Part shown: piece after piece, positions 15,766 through 25,302 of the stretch
Layout of the letters: each line of letters begins with the position of its first letter
Numbering within the stretch: position 1 is the stretch's first letter
Assembly: GCF_001579805.1 (NCBI RefSeq)
Contig: NZ_CP014546.1
Coordinates: 1,860,001 to 1,924,000, forward strand
Direction of reading: 5' to 3'
Length of the DNA: 64,000 bases
Source: Pseudomonas azotoformans
GTDB taxonomy: Bacteria > Pseudomonadota > Gammaproteobacteria > Pseudomonadales > Pseudomonadaceae
Notes under the pieces: generated by a model
What the model was told of the DNA's origin: nothing
What the model saw: the letters and a program-made list of their open reading frames with translations, nothing else
Database searches by the model: none
Position numbers and translations under genes: made by a program

Positions 15766-17358
15766 ATGGATCACCGCAACCGTTTTCGCCTGGAGTCCCT
15801 GGGCATTTTCCTGTTCGCCCTGCTGTTGTTCACCCTGGGTATCTGGGATCAGCAGCCCCAAGGGTTTGACGGACGCTGGGCGCTGTTCCTGCAAGAAATG
15901 TTTCGCCATGGCGCGAGTCTTTTCCCGACCACCTATGGTCAGCCCTACGCGGATTACCCCGGCACCGCGACGTTCTTCAGCTATGTGTTTGCCCGACTGT
16001 TGGGCGCCCCTAACCATTTGGCGAATGTACTGCCCACCGCCCTGGCTTCTGCGGGCGTGGTGGCCGTGGTCTATCGCCTGCTGGTCCCGGCGAATCGCCA
16101 GTGGGCGCTGCTCACTGTGTTGTTGACCTTGCTCACGACCCAATTGCTCGAAAAATCCCGCTCAGTCTGCCTGGATCAGATGGTGGCATTGTTGTGTGTG
16201 GGAAGTTTCTACCTGCTGCACAGTGGCGGGCGCTGGAGGCGGCTTGCGGTGTTTCCGTTGTTCGTCCTGGGCTTTGCGATACGCGGGCCGCTGGGATTGA
16301 TCGAAGTCTGTGGCGTGGTGTGCGTGTACTGGGCGTTGGGCAAGCCTGGGGAGCGGGTGAAACAGGTGCTGGTTCACGGCGCTGTTGGCCTGGTGTTGCT
16401 GGCAGCCTGTTGGTGGTTGCTGGTGAAGTTGGCGCGCATCAGCGGGGGTGACGCCTTTGCCGACGAGGTGTTCAAGATGCAGGTGGGCGGCCGCCTCGAT
16501 GAAACCGGCGAGCCGTTCTATTTCTACTTCCAACTGAGCCTGTACCGCTACTTCCCGGTGGTGCCGTTGGTGCTGGCCACCATGATTGCGCTGCGTCATC
16601 GCTGGTCCGAGCGGCTCGAAGGCGATATGCAACTGGTGGTGCGACTCGGCGCCTGCGGCTTGATGATCTTGCTCGGGCTGTCGGTGCCGCACTTCAAGCG
16701 TGCCTATTACATCCTGCCCATGGTGCCGATGTTTGCGGCTGTCGCGGCCTATGGGCTGCTCCAGGCGCCGAGTTGGCTCTCGGGCGTGCGCCGATGCTAC
16801 GAAGGGCTGGTCGTGGCGCTACCGGCGTTGTGCGTGGTTGTAGTCTTTGTCTGTCGGCATGGGTGGCAAAAGCATGGTTACTGGCCCGACGTTTCGCTGC
16901 CGCTGTTGATGGGTGTGCTGGTGGTGCTGCAAGTGGCAGCGCTGATGGCCTGGCGGCGAGCGGGGCGGTTGGTGTGGCTCAGCCTGATCGCATTGCTGGC
17001 GCAATGGTTGTTATTGGTGGCGGTGGTGGAGCCGTCCAAGGATATGCAGTTCGATACCCGCAAGTTTGTCGGTCAGGTAGAAGCGTTGCGTGTCGAGACG
17101 CCTGGGCCGCTGGTGTTTATCAATTTGGGGCGAGACACCTGGGCGGTGCGCTACATGATGAACCTGGATCATGATGAGCAACCGCTGTTTATCGGCGGTC
17201 AACAGCTTGAGGGCTTGGAGGGCTTGCCTCGACCTGCCTGGGTAATCGTGTCGCGCAAGGAGACCGCACTGCTGCAGGGAACGCCGCTTGAGCGTCAGGC
17301 GCCGACCTTTGAGGGGCGGTTGAACGACAATCCGCTGATGGTGTTTTTGCTGAAATGA
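15766..17358 (+). CDS. ArnT/PMT-like membrane glycosyltransferase (GT39/GT83-type)
   Basis: The 530-residue protein begins MDHRNRFRLESLGIFLF and has about 11-12 membrane spans. An early acidic loop with F-D-G-R-W (residues about 33-37) matches the first-loop Asp of GT-C transferases, and PHFKRAYYILPMVPMFA is typical of the ArnT-like family. Such enzymes move sugars from polyprenyl phosphate to lipid A or other envelope acceptors in the periplasm. The ATG at 15766 is chosen over a TTG 15 bases upstream. Acceptor and sugar are unknown. Confidence 0.75.
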   Translation: MDHRNRFRLESLGIFLFALLLFTLGIWDQQPQGFDGRWALFLQEMFRHGASLFPTTYGQPYADYPGTATFFSYVFARLLGAPNHLANVLPTALASAGVVAVVYRLLVPANRQWALLTVLLTLLTTQLLEKSRSVCLDQMVALLCVGSFYLLHSGGRWRRLAVFPLFVLGFAIRGPLGLIEVCGVVCVYWALGKPGERVKQVLVHGAVGLVLLAACWWLLVKLARISGGDAFADEVFKMQVGGRLDETGEPFYFYFQLSLYRYFPVVPLVLATMIALRHRWSERLEGDMQLVVRLGACGLMILLGLSVPHFKRAYYILPMVPMFAAVAAYGLLQAPSWLSGVRRCYEGLVVALPALCVVVVFVCRHGWQKHGYWPDVSLPLLMGVLVVLQVAALMAWRRAGRLVWLSLIALLAQWLLLVAVVEPSKDMQFDTRKFVGQVEALRVETPGPLVFINLGRDTWAVRYMMNLDHDEQPLFIGGQQLEGLEGLPRPAWVIVSRKETALLQGTPLERQAPTFEGRLNDNPLMVFLLK

Positions 17359-17385
17359 ATCAGCAAGTTGCTGTATGTTCGCTGG

Positions 17386-17409
17386 CTGAGTGACCGATCG
17401 GTCACTCAG
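17386..17409. promoter_or_regulatory. Perfect 24-bp palindrome before the small unknown gene
   Basis: CTGAGTGACCGA is followed directly by its reverse complement, with no spacer, then AACTTTTTTTT (17413-17423). As DNA it looks like a dimeric operator, TetR-type in style. As RNA it could fold with a GATC loop and end at the T-run, terminating the glycosyltransferase transcript. Both readings are possible. Confidence 0.55.
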
Positions 17410-17446
17410 TCGAACTTTTTTTTGGAATTGCCGTACTGGAAGCATC

Positions 17447-17722
17447 ATGGACATGACGAAAAAGGACTTTAAGCGGCCTGACTGTGGCCACGTGATCGGC
17501 CGTTCGCGAATTGGCTGGTTGAGCATCTGCTTCGACGGCGGCTGCAGCTACCCGGCGATGATCAATGTGCTGAGGGCGGTCTTCAAGCGCTATGGGCGCC
17601 TGGTGCGTTTTGGCGAGAAGCTGTCGGCCCAGGGGTGGATTGATCGGGTCGAGGAGCGGGGCTTTCAGTTCTCCGATCAGGAGCGTGTGGCGGTGTTTAC
17701 GTTGATGTGGGATGGCAAGTGA
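17447..17722 (+). CDS. Uncharacterised 91-residue protein
   Basis: Not recognised. The protein MDMTKKDFKRPDCGHVIGRS... has a Cys-Gly-His near the N-terminus and C-F-D-G-G-C in the middle, and ends VAVFTLMWDGK. The cysteines might bind metal, but no standard zinc ribbon is complete. The ATG at 17447 is preferred to a GTG at 17390 because the latter lies in the palindrome and T-run. No signal peptide. A terminator lies 59 bases after the stop. Confidence 0.6.
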   Translation: MDMTKKDFKRPDCGHVIGRSRIGWLSICFDGGCSYPAMINVLRAVFKRYGRLVRFGEKLSAQGWIDRVEERGFQFSDQERVAVFTLMWDGK

Positions 17723-17780
17723 AAGATCTTCTGGGGCGATGCTGAATCGCCTCAGGCTAGATCGATAAATCCGAGGCAAC

Positions 17781-17807
17781 AAAAAACCCGCACTAGGCGG
17801 GTTTTTT
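17781..17807. terminator. Bidirectional terminator between small unknown gene and tRNA-Phe
   Basis: AAAAAACCCGC and GCGGGTTTTTT form an 11-bp stem around ACTAG, with T-runs on both strands. It ends the plus-strand gene and the minus-strand tRNA transcript. Confidence 0.9.
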
Positions 17808-17848
17808 GTGTGTTTCAGATGACGTTTGCACCACCTGAAACTGAATAG

Positions 17849-17924
17849 TGGTGCCCAGAGACGGAATCGAACCGCCGACACGGGGATTTTCAATCCCCTG
17901 CTCTACCGACTGAGCTATCTGGGC
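17849..17924 (-). tRNA. tRNA-Phe (anticodon GAA)
   Basis: The 76-base gene folds into a full cloverleaf: acceptor GCCCAGA/TCTGGGC, D-arm GCTC/GAGC, anticodon stem GGGGA/TCCCC with loop TTGAAAA (anticodon GAA), T-arm GGCGG/CCGTC with TTCGATT, and an encoded CCA end. It lies 103 bases downstream of yggX on the same strand and may be co-transcribed with it or have its own promoter. No integrase or duplicated 3' end is seen near it. Confidence 0.97.
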
Positions 17925-18027
17925 AACGGGGCGCATTAAACGGGTTTTTCAGGGGGTCGTCAAGCAAGTTTTCAAAAAATATTTAATTATTACCGTCGCT
18001 TACGTGCAGACCCCGGTTTTTGATCAA

Positions 18028-18300
18028 TTATTGAGCAGGCGGCACGTAGCCGTCGGCCTTGGCGTAATCTTCGCCGGAAAAGAACTTGTCCATTTCGCCC
18101 GCCAGGTATTTACGGTCTTCGGCGTTCATCATGTTCAGGCGTTTTTCGTTGATCAGCAGGGTCTGGTGTTTCAGCCAGTCGCCCCAGGCTTTGGCGGAGA
18201 CGTGCTCGAAAATGTCCTGGCCCTTGGCGCCTGGGTACGGAGGGCGTTCGAGGCCTGGCAATTCTTCTTTGTACTTGCGGCACATGATGGTGCGGGTCAT
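18028..18300 (-). CDS. yggX: Probable Fe(2+)-trafficking protein YggX
   Basis: The 90-residue protein begins [17 protein letters not shown], the YggX hallmark with Cys7, and contains [19 protein letters not shown] as in the family (usual length about 90). YggX helps protect iron-sulfur clusters from oxidative damage in the cytoplasm. Its start overlaps the mutY stop by 4 bases; the mutY-yggX pair is also seen in enterobacteria, where MutY is itself a 4Fe-4S enzyme. Confidence 0.96.
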   Translation of the reverse strand: MTRTIMCRKYKEELPGLERPPYPGAKGQDIFEHVSAKAWGDWLKHQTLLINEKRLNMMNAEDRKYLAGEMDKFFSGEDYAKADGYVPPAQ

Positions 18301-19364
18301 GACGGAACTCCTGCATTCAATACATCGGCCGCGCGCTTCAGCAGTTTTTTTACCGGGGCAGCAAGGCCCAGGCGCGGCGGGGTGGCGAGGTTATACCAGA
18401 GCCAGTCGGCCTCGGCCACGTGATGGGCGGTTTCCTCGACCTGGACCAGCCAGGGTTCGATGGCGAGTTGGAAGTGGCTGAAGGTGTGGATCAGCCCCGG
18501 CAGTGCCTGTTGCGTGCCCAGCTCCAGCGCGTGCTGGTTGGCCAAGTGTTCCAGGTCTTGCAGGTCATCCAGCTCCGGCAAACTCCACAGGCCGCCCCAC
18601 AGGCCGGTCGAAGGGCGGCGGTAAAGCAGGATCGCGCCCTCGGCATTGGCCAGCAACGGCATCAGCGTGCGCTTCTGCGGGATGGTCTTGCGTGGCTTGG
18701 GGATCGGGTAGCGCGTTTCCAGGCCAAGCATGTGGGCTTCGCAGCCTTTTTCCAGCGGGCACAATAGGCAGCTGGGTTTGCTGCGGGTACAGAGCGTGGC
18801 GCCCATGTCCATCATCGCCTGGGTGTAGGCGTTGACGCGATCATGGGGCGTGAAGCGTTCTGCGGTGGCCCACAGTTGCTTGGCCACCTTGGGCTCGCCT
18901 GGGTAGCCCTCTTGCGCGGTAAAGCGCGCCAGTACACGTTTGACGTTGCCGTCGAGGATCGGCGCACGCAGGCCCATACTCAGGCTGGCGATTGCGCCGG
19001 CGGTGGACAAGCCGATGCCAGGCAGCTCGGTGAGCTTCTCGACATCCCTGGGAAACTCGCCGCCGTACTCGGCCACGACAATCTTCGCGGTTTTTTGCAG
19101 GTTGCGCGCCCGGGTGTAGTAACCCAGGCCGGTCCACAGGTGCAGCACTTCATCTTCCGGCGCGGCGGCCAGAGCCTCGACCGTCGGCAGCGAGGCCATG
19201 AAGCGGTCGAAGTAATTGAGCACGGTGCTCACCTGGGTCTGTTGCAACATGATCTCCGAGACCCACACCCGGTAAGGCGTGATGCCCTGTTGCCAGGGCA
19301 GGTCGTGGCGACCGTGGCGGTCGTACCAGTCCAGCACCGCCGTTGAAAACTGCTCGTTTCTCAT
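18297..19364 (-). CDS. mutY: A/G-specific adenine glycosylase MutY
   Basis: The 355-residue DNA-repair enzyme removes adenine mispaired with 8-oxoguanine. It shows [10 protein letters not shown], the helix-hairpin-helix [17 protein letters not shown], catalytic Asp in [10 protein letters not shown], and the 4Fe-4S loop C-x6-C-x2-C-x5-C (from [11 protein letters not shown] to GC). The C-terminal NUDIX-like half (about residues 230-350) recognises 8-oxoG. It overlaps asmA upstream and yggX downstream by 4 bases each, so the three are translationally coupled. Confidence 0.97.
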   Translation of the reverse strand: MRNEQFSTAVLDWYDRHGRHDLPWQQGITPYRVWVSEIMLQQTQVSTVLNYFDRFMASLPTVEALAAAPEDEVLHLWTGLGYYTRARNLQKTAKIVVAEYGGEFPRDVEKLTELPGIGLSTAGAIASLSMGLRAPILDGNVKRVLARFTAQEGYPGEPKVAKQLWATAERFTPHDRVNAYTQAMMDMGATLCTRSKPSCLLCPLEKGCEAHMLGLETRYPIPKPRKTIPQKRTLMPLLANAEGAILLYRRPSTGLWGGLWSLPELDDLQDLEHLANQHALELGTQQALPGLIHTFSHFQLAIEPWLVQVEETAHHVAEADWLWYNLATPPRLGLAAPVKKLLKRAADVLNAGVPS

Positions 19365-21571
19365 CGTTTGAACAGGCCTTTCAAAGCATCTTTGAGCTGT
19401 GGGTTCACCTTGTCGAGCTTCTCTTCCAGCTTTTCGTTCAGGCGGTTGCCGGCGGCCTTGATGGCGACCTGGCCGAGGCCGTCCTTGTCCAGGCGGCAGG
19501 CCTTGGCGCCCAGTTCCAGCGGGCCACGGCAGCGCAGCGGCACTTCGATGCCCTGGAAGTTCGAGCCCACCTGGCAGGCTGGGTCCGGGGTTTCGCGCTG
19601 GTCGCCTTCGACGATGATGCCGACGCGGTAGTCCATGCCCAGCACGCGCAGGTCGACGTCGCCGTTGCCGTTGACGGTCAGGCCTGGGATGCGCACTTTC
19701 AGGTCAGGGTTGCTGGCCACGCCGTTACGGAAGGTCAGGTTGCCCTTCAACTCCTGGAACGGTGTGTCCTTGCCTTGCGGCGTGCTGCTCAAGGTCTTGC
19801 GGTTGAGCAGGGCAATGCCGGTGCACAGTTGCTGTTCGAGGTTGGCGTTGAGCAACACACCGTTGTTGATCACAAAGCTGGCGGTGCCGTTGAGGCTGTC
19901 GATCAGGGCTTTCTGGCTATTGCCGCGACCCGTGAGATTGCTGTCGAGGGTGATCTGGCCCTTCACCGGCGGGTTTTGCCCTTGGGCTTGCAGGATGCGT
20001 TCGACCGGCACTTGCTTGATATGGCTTTGCAGCGCCAGCACCGGAATATCCTGGCGCACGTCAAGCGTACCGTTGGCCTGGAAAGTGCCGTTGTAGAGGC
20101 CGCCGCTCAAGGTGTCGAGCTTGAGCTGGCCATCGATGCCGGACGCTTTGAGCGCCGCATTCTGGATCGGCAGCTTGCTCAGGGTCAGTTGACCGAAGGC
20201 CAGGTCGGCATTCACATCCAGCGTGCGCAGTCGCGCCAGCGGCAGCAGTTTGTCGGTGCTCCAGGCGCCTTTGGTCGGCGCGTCAGGCAGCGGCGTGGTG
20301 CCGCCGGCGGCCATGGCACCGGCTTCGCTGTTCTGTACTTCGGCCTGGCGGGCTGCGGCTGCGCCCTTGGCGGATTCAGACTTGGCCGGCAGATAGTTGT
20401 CGGCGTTGAACGTATCGCCCTTGAGCTGGACGCGCAGGGATTGCTTGGCAAAGTCTTCCACGGCCAGACGACCGGTGAAGGTGCTGCCGTCGAGTTTCAG
20501 GTTCAGGTCTTCCAGGGCCAGGCTGGTCGGCGTGCCTTTGAGGCGGCTGACCAGTTCGACCTTGCTCAGGCTGCCCTCGGCCATCGGCGGCAACGGGTGG
20601 CCGATGCCATCGAGGAACTTGGCCAGGTCAAACTGGGCGATGGACAGCGCGCCGCTGAGTTGCGGGGTCTTGTCCAGGTCGTTGACCTTCAGCTCGCCCA
20701 AGGCGCGCAGTTGATTGGCCGACAACTTCATGTTGGTCCATTCGGCGATATTGGCCGCCTGGTCCACCAGCAATTGGCCCTGGGTGGAGAACGTCACGGT
20801 CTTGCCTTGCAGCGGCTCGCCCGTGGCTTCGCCGGTGATCTTCATGTCTTCAAGCTGATAGCGCTTGAGCGCACGCTGGATACGCAGGTTGCCGTTGAGC
20901 TCGGTCTTGACGCGCATTACCGGTTGGTTGCTGCCGAAGAAGGCGGTGAGCTTCACCGGAATGCTGGCACCTTCGTGCACGGCGCCGGCGCTCAGTTGGA
21001 TGCTTTCGGCGCTGAACTGCTTGCCGGTCTGCTCGTCGTTGTATTCAACGCGGGCGTTGTTGACCGTCAGGCTGTCGATGTCCAGGCGGATGGGCTTCGA
21101 GGGTTTTTCCGGTTCGGTCTCGGCAGGTTGCTCGGTCGAGCCAGGGCTGCCGACGGTCGCCTCGCTGACGTTCTTGCCGATGTCTTCCCAGTTGCCGTGG
21201 CCTTGCTTGTCACGGTTGAGGCGCAGGTTCAGGCCTTCGACGCGTACATCGCTCATCTGCACTTCTCGGCGCAACAGCGGCAACACGCGTACAGAGAGGC
21301 CGAGCATCTGCAGGTCGGCGAACGGTTGGGTCGGCGCGGTCAGGGTCGCCACGCTGGCTTCGTGCAGTTCCAGGCCAAGCCAGGGGAACAGGCTCCAGCC
21401 GATATCGCCATTGAGCGTCAGCTCGATGTGGGCCTTGTCGCGGGCAATCTGGCGAATCTCGTCTTTATAGTCGTTGGGATCGAAGAGATGGGTCAGGGCA
21501 AAGCCTAGAGCCACAATGATCAGCAACAGCCCGAGAAGTACCAGACCCAGGATTTTGCCGAACGCTTTCAT
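19361..21571 (-). CDS. asmA: AsmA-family protein
   Basis: The 736-residue protein has an N-terminal membrane span (MKAFGKILGLVLLGLLLIIV) and a long periplasmic part of the AsmA/VPS13-like repeat type. It includes the family start LTHLFDPNDYKDEIRQIARD and the late AsmA_2-type stretch LDSLNGTASFVINNGVLLNA. AsmA proteins are linked to phospholipid transport and outer-membrane balance. The ATG at 21571 with AAGGAC upstream is chosen over an in-frame start 27 bases earlier. First gene of asmA-mutY-yggX. Confidence 0.9.
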   Translation of the reverse strand: MKAFGKILGLVLLGLLLIIVALGFALTHLFDPNDYKDEIRQIARDKAHIELTLNGDIGWSLFPWLGLELHEASVATLTAPTQPFADLQMLGLSVRVLPLLRREVQMSDVRVEGLNLRLNRDKQGHGNWEDIGKNVSEATVGSPGSTEQPAETEPEKPSKPIRLDIDSLTVNNARVEYNDEQTGKQFSAESIQLSAGAVHEGASIPVKLTAFFGSNQPVMRVKTELNGNLRIQRALKRYQLEDMKITGEATGEPLQGKTVTFSTQGQLLVDQAANIAEWTNMKLSANQLRALGELKVNDLDKTPQLSGALSIAQFDLAKFLDGIGHPLPPMAEGSLSKVELVSRLKGTPTSLALEDLNLKLDGSTFTGRLAVEDFAKQSLRVQLKGDTFNADNYLPAKSESAKGAAAARQAEVQNSEAGAMAAGGTTPLPDAPTKGAWSTDKLLPLARLRTLDVNADLAFGQLTLSKLPIQNAALKASGIDGQLKLDTLSGGLYNGTFQANGTLDVRQDIPVLALQSHIKQVPVERILQAQGQNPPVKGQITLDSNLTGRGNSQKALIDSLNGTASFVINNGVLLNANLEQQLCTGIALLNRKTLSSTPQGKDTPFQELKGNLTFRNGVASNPDLKVRIPGLTVNGNGDVDLRVLGMDYRVGIIVEGDQRETPDPACQVGSNFQGIEVPLRCRGPLELGAKACRLDKDGLGQVAIKAAGNRLNEKLEEKLDKVNPQLKDALKGLFKR

Positions 21572-21897
21572 GGGCGAGTCCTTGTATGTCGATTTCAAAA
21601 TTTAGCCGCAGAGTATAACGCCCGACGGCCTGCGTCAGTGCCCCGATCGTTACATTGTATCCAGGGACGGGGAAACGGGTTTCTGGCGTCAAACAAAACA
21701 GATTTCCCGAAAAAGGTGATATCAGTTTGGTTTTTCTGTCATCCACAGGTGCTAATCTGCGCAGGTTCGTCTGCCTTCTGCGACATAGCGTCGCGCTTAA
21801 ATGGAGCTTTACTCAACAACAACGGCCAACGCTTTGCGTGCAAGGCCGAGGGAGAGAGCGCCTGACGGACACATACTAACAACTGGGGGAAACACCA
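21572..21897. promoter_or_regulatory. Divergent intergenic region between asmA and the OFA transporter
   Basis: This 326-base stretch shows no gene. It must hold the divergent promoters of asmA and the OFA-family transporter. No clear -24/-12 box, repeat or operator was recognised; small open frames here start without ribosome sites. Confidence 0.5.
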
Positions 21898-23559
21898 ATG
21901 AGCACTAGCACTGCGGCGGGTTCAACTGCCGCACAGCCTGCGTTCCTGTCCAAGGAACGCATTATCGCCAAGCCCGGCTTCAACCGCTGGCTGGTTCCAC
22001 CGGCCGCCTTGGCCATCCACCTGTGCATCGGCATGGCCTACGGGTTCTCGGTGTTCTGGCTGCCACTGTCCAAGGCGCTGGGTATCACCAAACCGGTCGC
22101 CTGCGCGCCGGACATGAGCTTCATCAGCCAAGTCTTCTCGTCCCAATGCGACTGGCCCATCTCCATGCTGGGCTGGATCTACACCCTGTTCTTCATCTTC
22201 CTGGGCTGCTCGGCAGCGATCTGGGGCGGCTGGCTGGAACACGCCGGACCACGTAAAGCCGGTGTGGTATCGGCATTGTGCTGGTGCGGTGGCCTGTTGA
22301 TCTCGGCGTTGGGTATCTATACCCACCAGATCTGGCTGATGTGGATCGGCTCCGGGGTCATCGGTGGTATCGGCCTGGGCCTGGGCTATATCTCGCCTGT
22401 GTCGACCCTGATCAAGTGGTTCCCGGACAAGCGTGGCATGGCCACCGGCATGGCGATCATGGGCTTCGGCGGTGGCGCGATGGTCGGTGCCCCGTTGGCA
22501 GCGGCACTGATGGGCCATTTCGCCACCCCAGACAGCGTGGGCGTATGGCAGAGCTTCCTGGTGATGGCTGCGATCTACTTCGTGTTCATGATCGGCGGCG
22601 CCTTGTCCTACCGCGTTCCGCCGACCGGCTGGAAGCCTGAGGGCTGGACCGCGCCGGCGAAAAAAGCCAGCAACGCGATGATCACTCACCGTCACGTACA
22701 CGTGAACGTAGCGTGGAAAACCCCGCAATTCCGCCTGGTCTGGTTGGTGCTGTGCCTGAACGTCTCCGCCGGTATCGGCATCCTCGGCATGGCTTCGCCA
22801 CTGCTGCAGGAAGTGTTCGGCGGCAAGCTGCTGGGTGTGGATGTGCCGTTTGGCCAACTGGATGCGGGCCAATTGGCTTCCATCGCTGCCATCGCCGCAG
22901 GTTTCACCGGTCTGTTGAGCCTGTTCAACATCGGTGGCCGGTTCTTCTGGGCGTCGTTCTCCGACTACCTGGGCCGTAAAAACACCTACTTCGTGTTCTT
23001 CGCTCTGGGCTTTGCCCTGTACGCGCTGATCCCGAACCTGGGTCATCTGGGCAACGTGGCGCTGTTCGTGGCCGCGTTCTGCATCATCCTGTCGATGTAC
23101 GGCGGTGGTTTTGCGACCGTTCCGGCCTACCTGGCTGACCTGTTCGGTACACAGATGGTCGGTGCGATCCACGGTCGTCTGCTGACAGCCTGGGCTGCGG
23201 CGGGTGTGCTGGGCCCGGTACTGGTGAACTACCTGCGTGAGTATCAACTGAGCATCGGCGTAGAGCGCGCCGCTGCCTATGACATCACCTTGTACATCCT
23301 CGCCGGCCTGCTGGTGCTGGGTTTCATCTGCAACCTGCTGGTTCGTCCAGTGGCCGACAAGTACTTCATGACCGACGCCGAACTGGCCGCCGAACAGGCG
23401 CTGGGCCACGACAAAGGCGCGGACGCGACCACTTCCCTGGAGTGGAAAGCCGCCCCTGGCACCGTGCCGTTGGCAATCGCTGCGTGGCTGGTGGTGGGTA
23501 TTCCGTTGGCGTGGGGTGTGTGGGTGACCCTGCAGAAGACGGCGGTACTGTTCCACTAA
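21898..23559 (+). CDS. OFA-family MFS transporter (oxalate/formate antiporter-like)
   Basis: The 553-residue inner-membrane protein has 12 or more spans. OFA marks include GMAYGFSVFWLPLSKAL in TM1, the MFS loop GWLEHAGPRKAG between TM2 and TM3, and MATGMAIMGFGGGAMVGAPLA. It carries an insert after TM1 (CAPDMSFISQVFSSQCDWPI) with two cysteines and an extra C-terminal span after residue 510, common in the proteobacterial members annotated as monocarboxylate or oxalate/formate transporters. Substrate unknown. GGGGGAA precedes the ATG; it is monocistronic. Confidence 0.85.
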   Translation: MSTSTAAGSTAAQPAFLSKERIIAKPGFNRWLVPPAALAIHLCIGMAYGFSVFWLPLSKALGITKPVACAPDMSFISQVFSSQCDWPISMLGWIYTLFFIFLGCSAAIWGGWLEHAGPRKAGVVSALCWCGGLLISALGIYTHQIWLMWIGSGVIGGIGLGLGYISPVSTLIKWFPDKRGMATGMAIMGFGGGAMVGAPLAAALMGHFATPDSVGVWQSFLVMAAIYFVFMIGGALSYRVPPTGWKPEGWTAPAKKASNAMITHRHVHVNVAWKTPQFRLVWLVLCLNVSAGIGILGMASPLLQEVFGGKLLGVDVPFGQLDAGQLASIAAIAAGFTGLLSLFNIGGRFFWASFSDYLGRKNTYFVFFALGFALYALIPNLGHLGNVALFVAAFCIILSMYGGGFATVPAYLADLFGTQMVGAIHGRLLTAWAAAGVLGPVLVNYLREYQLSIGVERAAAYDITLYILAGLLVLGFICNLLVRPVADKYFMTDAELAAEQALGHDKGADATTSLEWKAAPGTVPLAIAAWLVVGIPLAWGVWVTLQKTAVLFH

Positions 23560-23587
23560 GTTGCAGTAATCAGATAGGCCTGGCTCC

Positions 23588-23626
23588 TGTGGGAGCCGGG
23601 CTTGTTGTGGCAAGCCCGCTCGCCAC
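23588..23626. repeat. REP-like palindromic element
   Basis: GGGCTTG (23598-23604) and CAAGCCC (23611-23617) form the inner stem. Outer arms GTGGGAGC and GCTCGCCAC extend it with one bulge. The GTGGGAGC-start and GGGCTTG core are typical of Pseudomonas REP sequences. It lies 29 bases after the transporter stop and may also act in 3'-end protection or termination. Confidence 0.7.
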
Positions 23627-23729
23627 ATAAGCGGGTACCCACATGTATGCACATGTCTATCCCCGACATTCCTCGCTTCAACTCGTCAGTCTTATCCCCT
23701 CCGATGTTTCTGTTTAGCGCCCGCGCCCC

Positions 23730-23735
23730 TATAAT
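23730..23735 (+). promoter_or_regulatory. Candidate -10 element of the hisB operon
   Basis: TATAAT matches the sigma-70 -10 consensus and lies 38 bases before the hisB ATG. No convincing -35 hexamer is found at the usual spacing. Confidence 0.45.
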
Positions 23736-23773
23736 GGCTGCCTTTTTCGCCCAATGATTTTGCGGAGCTGGTG

Positions 23774-24367
23774 ATGGCCGAACGTAAGGCGTCCGTCGAG
23801 CGCGACACTCTGGAAACCCAGATCAAAGCCTCGATCAACCTGGATGGCACCGGAAAGGCCCGATTTGATATCGGTGTACCTTTTCTTGAGCACATGCTGG
23901 ACCAGATCGCCCGTCACGGGCTGATCGACCTGGATATCGTCAGCAAAGGCGACCTGCACATCGACGACCACCACACGGTGGAAGACGTGGGCATCACCCT
24001 CGGCCAGGCGTTTGCCAAGGCCATCGGCGACAAAAAAGGCATCCGTCGCTACGGCCACGCCTATGTCCCGCTGGACGAAGCGCTGTCGCGCGTAGTCATC
24101 GACTTCTCCGGCCGCCCAGGCCTGCAGATGCACGTGCCCTACACCCGCGCCACCGTGGGCGGCTTTGACGTCGACCTGTTCCAGGAATTCTTCCAGGGTT
24201 TCGTCAACCACGCACTCGTCAGCCTGCACATCGACAACCTGCGCGGCACCAACACCCACCACCAGATCGAAACCGTGTTCAAGGCTTTCGGCCGCGCGCT
24301 GCGCATGGCTGTCGAGCTGGATGACCGCATGGCCGGGCAAATGCCCTCGACCAAGGGCGTCCTGTAA
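23774..24367 (+). CDS. hisB: Imidazoleglycerol-phosphate dehydratase HisB
   Basis: The 197-residue monofunctional dehydratase acts at step 6 of histidine synthesis. Metal-binding motifs are clear: [23 protein letters not shown] and the repeated NTHHQIET. The ATG at 23774 gives the standard length; a GTG one codon earlier is less likely. First gene of hisB-hisH-DUF2164-hisA-hisF. Its stop overlaps the hisH start (TAATG). Confidence 0.98.
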   Translation: MAERKASVERDTLETQIKASINLDGTGKARFDIGVPFLEHMLDQIARHGLIDLDIVSKGDLHIDDHHTVEDVGITLGQAFAKAIGDKKGIRRYGHAYVPLDEALSRVVIDFSGRPGLQMHVPYTRATVGGFDVDLFQEFFQGFVNHALVSLHIDNLRGTNTHHQIETVFKAFGRALRMAVELDDRMAGQMPSTKGVL

Positions 24368-25005
24368 TGCAGACGGTCGCGGTTATCGATTACGGCATGG
24401 GTAACCTGCACTCGGTGGCCAAGGCCCTCGAACACGTAGGGGCCGGCAAGGTGCTGATCACCAGCGATGCCAGCGTGATTCGCGAAGCCGACCGGGTGGT
24501 GTTTCCCGGCGTCGGCGCGATTCGTGATTGCATGGCCGAGATCCGCCGCCTGGGCTTTGACAGCCTGGTGCGCGAAGTCAGCCAGGACCGTCCGTTCCTC
24601 GGTATCTGCGTGGGCATGCAAGCCTTGCTCGACCGCAGTGAAGAGAACGACGGCGTCGACTGCATCGGCCTGTTCCCAGGCCAGGTGAAGTTCTTCGGCA
24701 AGGACCTGCACGAAGACGGCGCTCACTTGAAAGTCCCACACATGGGCTGGAACGAAGTCAGCCAGACCGTCGACCACCCACTGTGGCACGACATTCCGGA
24801 CCTGGCGCGTTTCTACTTCGTGCACAGCTACTACATTGCCGCCGGTAAACCGGGCCAGGTGGTGGGTGGCGGTCACTACGGCGTCGATTTCGCCGCCGCG
24901 TTGGCCGAGGGTTCGCGCTTTGCCGTGCAGTTCCACCCGGAGAAGAGCCATACCCATGGCCTGCAATTGCTGCAGAACTTCGCCACCTGGAACGGGCGCT
25001 GGTAA
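24367..25005 (+). CDS. hisH: Imidazole glycerol phosphate synthase, glutaminase subunit HisH
   Basis: The 212-residue class I glutamine amidotransferase has the nucleophile elbow [11 protein letters not shown] (Cys) and the distal His/Glu in VQFHPEKSH. It supplies ammonia to HisF. It starts on the last base of the hisB stop and ends directly before the DUF2164 gene. Confidence 0.98.
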   Translation: MQTVAVIDYGMGNLHSVAKALEHVGAGKVLITSDASVIREADRVVFPGVGAIRDCMAEIRRLGFDSLVREVSQDRPFLGICVGMQALLDRSEENDGVDCIGLFPGQVKFFGKDLHEDGAHLKVPHMGWNEVSQTVDHPLWHDIPDLARFYFVHSYYIAAGKPGQVVGGGHYGVDFAAALAEGSRFAVQFHPEKSHTHGLQLLQNFATWNGRW

Positions 25006-25263
25006 ATGACCAGGAAGCCGAAGCAGCCGGTCTTGAGCCTCACACCTGAGCAGGAGAGTGAGGCTACCCTCAAGATCAAGCGCTTCATGGAGGATCGCTT
25101 CGAGCTCAAGTTGGGTTCGTTCGAGGTTGCCGAGATTCTTGAGCTGTTCACCACTGAAGTGGCTCCGCATTATTACAACAGGGCGATTTTCGATACGCAG
25201 ACGCTCCTTAAAGAAAGGTTCGAAAGCATCGAAAGCGACCTGTGGTCGCTTGAGAAACCCTGA
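25006..25263 (+). CDS. DUF2164-family protein inside the his operon
   Basis: The 85-residue cytoplasmic protein matches the DUF2164 pattern: LTPEQESEATLKIKRFMEDR, ELKLGSFEVAEILELF, VAPHYYNRAIFDTQ and a closing LKERFESIESDLWSLEKP. Function unknown. Its ATG follows the hisH stop with no gap, so it is coupled to hisH, and it separates hisH from hisA by 297 bases. Confidence 0.85.
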   Translation: MTRKPKQPVLSLTPEQESEATLKIKRFMEDRFELKLGSFEVAEILELFTTEVAPHYYNRAIFDTQTLLKERFESIESDLWSLEKP

Positions 25264-25302
25264 TTTCCCAAGCATTGCTGAATATCGAATAAGGTTTGCC
25301 AG

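Noticed and set aside
17849..17924. tRNA-Phe as a phage or island attachment site
   Set aside because: No integrase, no duplicated tRNA 3' end and no foreign gene block on either side.
19343..21508. 721-codon open frame on the plus strand
   Set aside because: It mirrors asmA-mutY in the opposite strand, has low-complexity composition and no recognisable domain.
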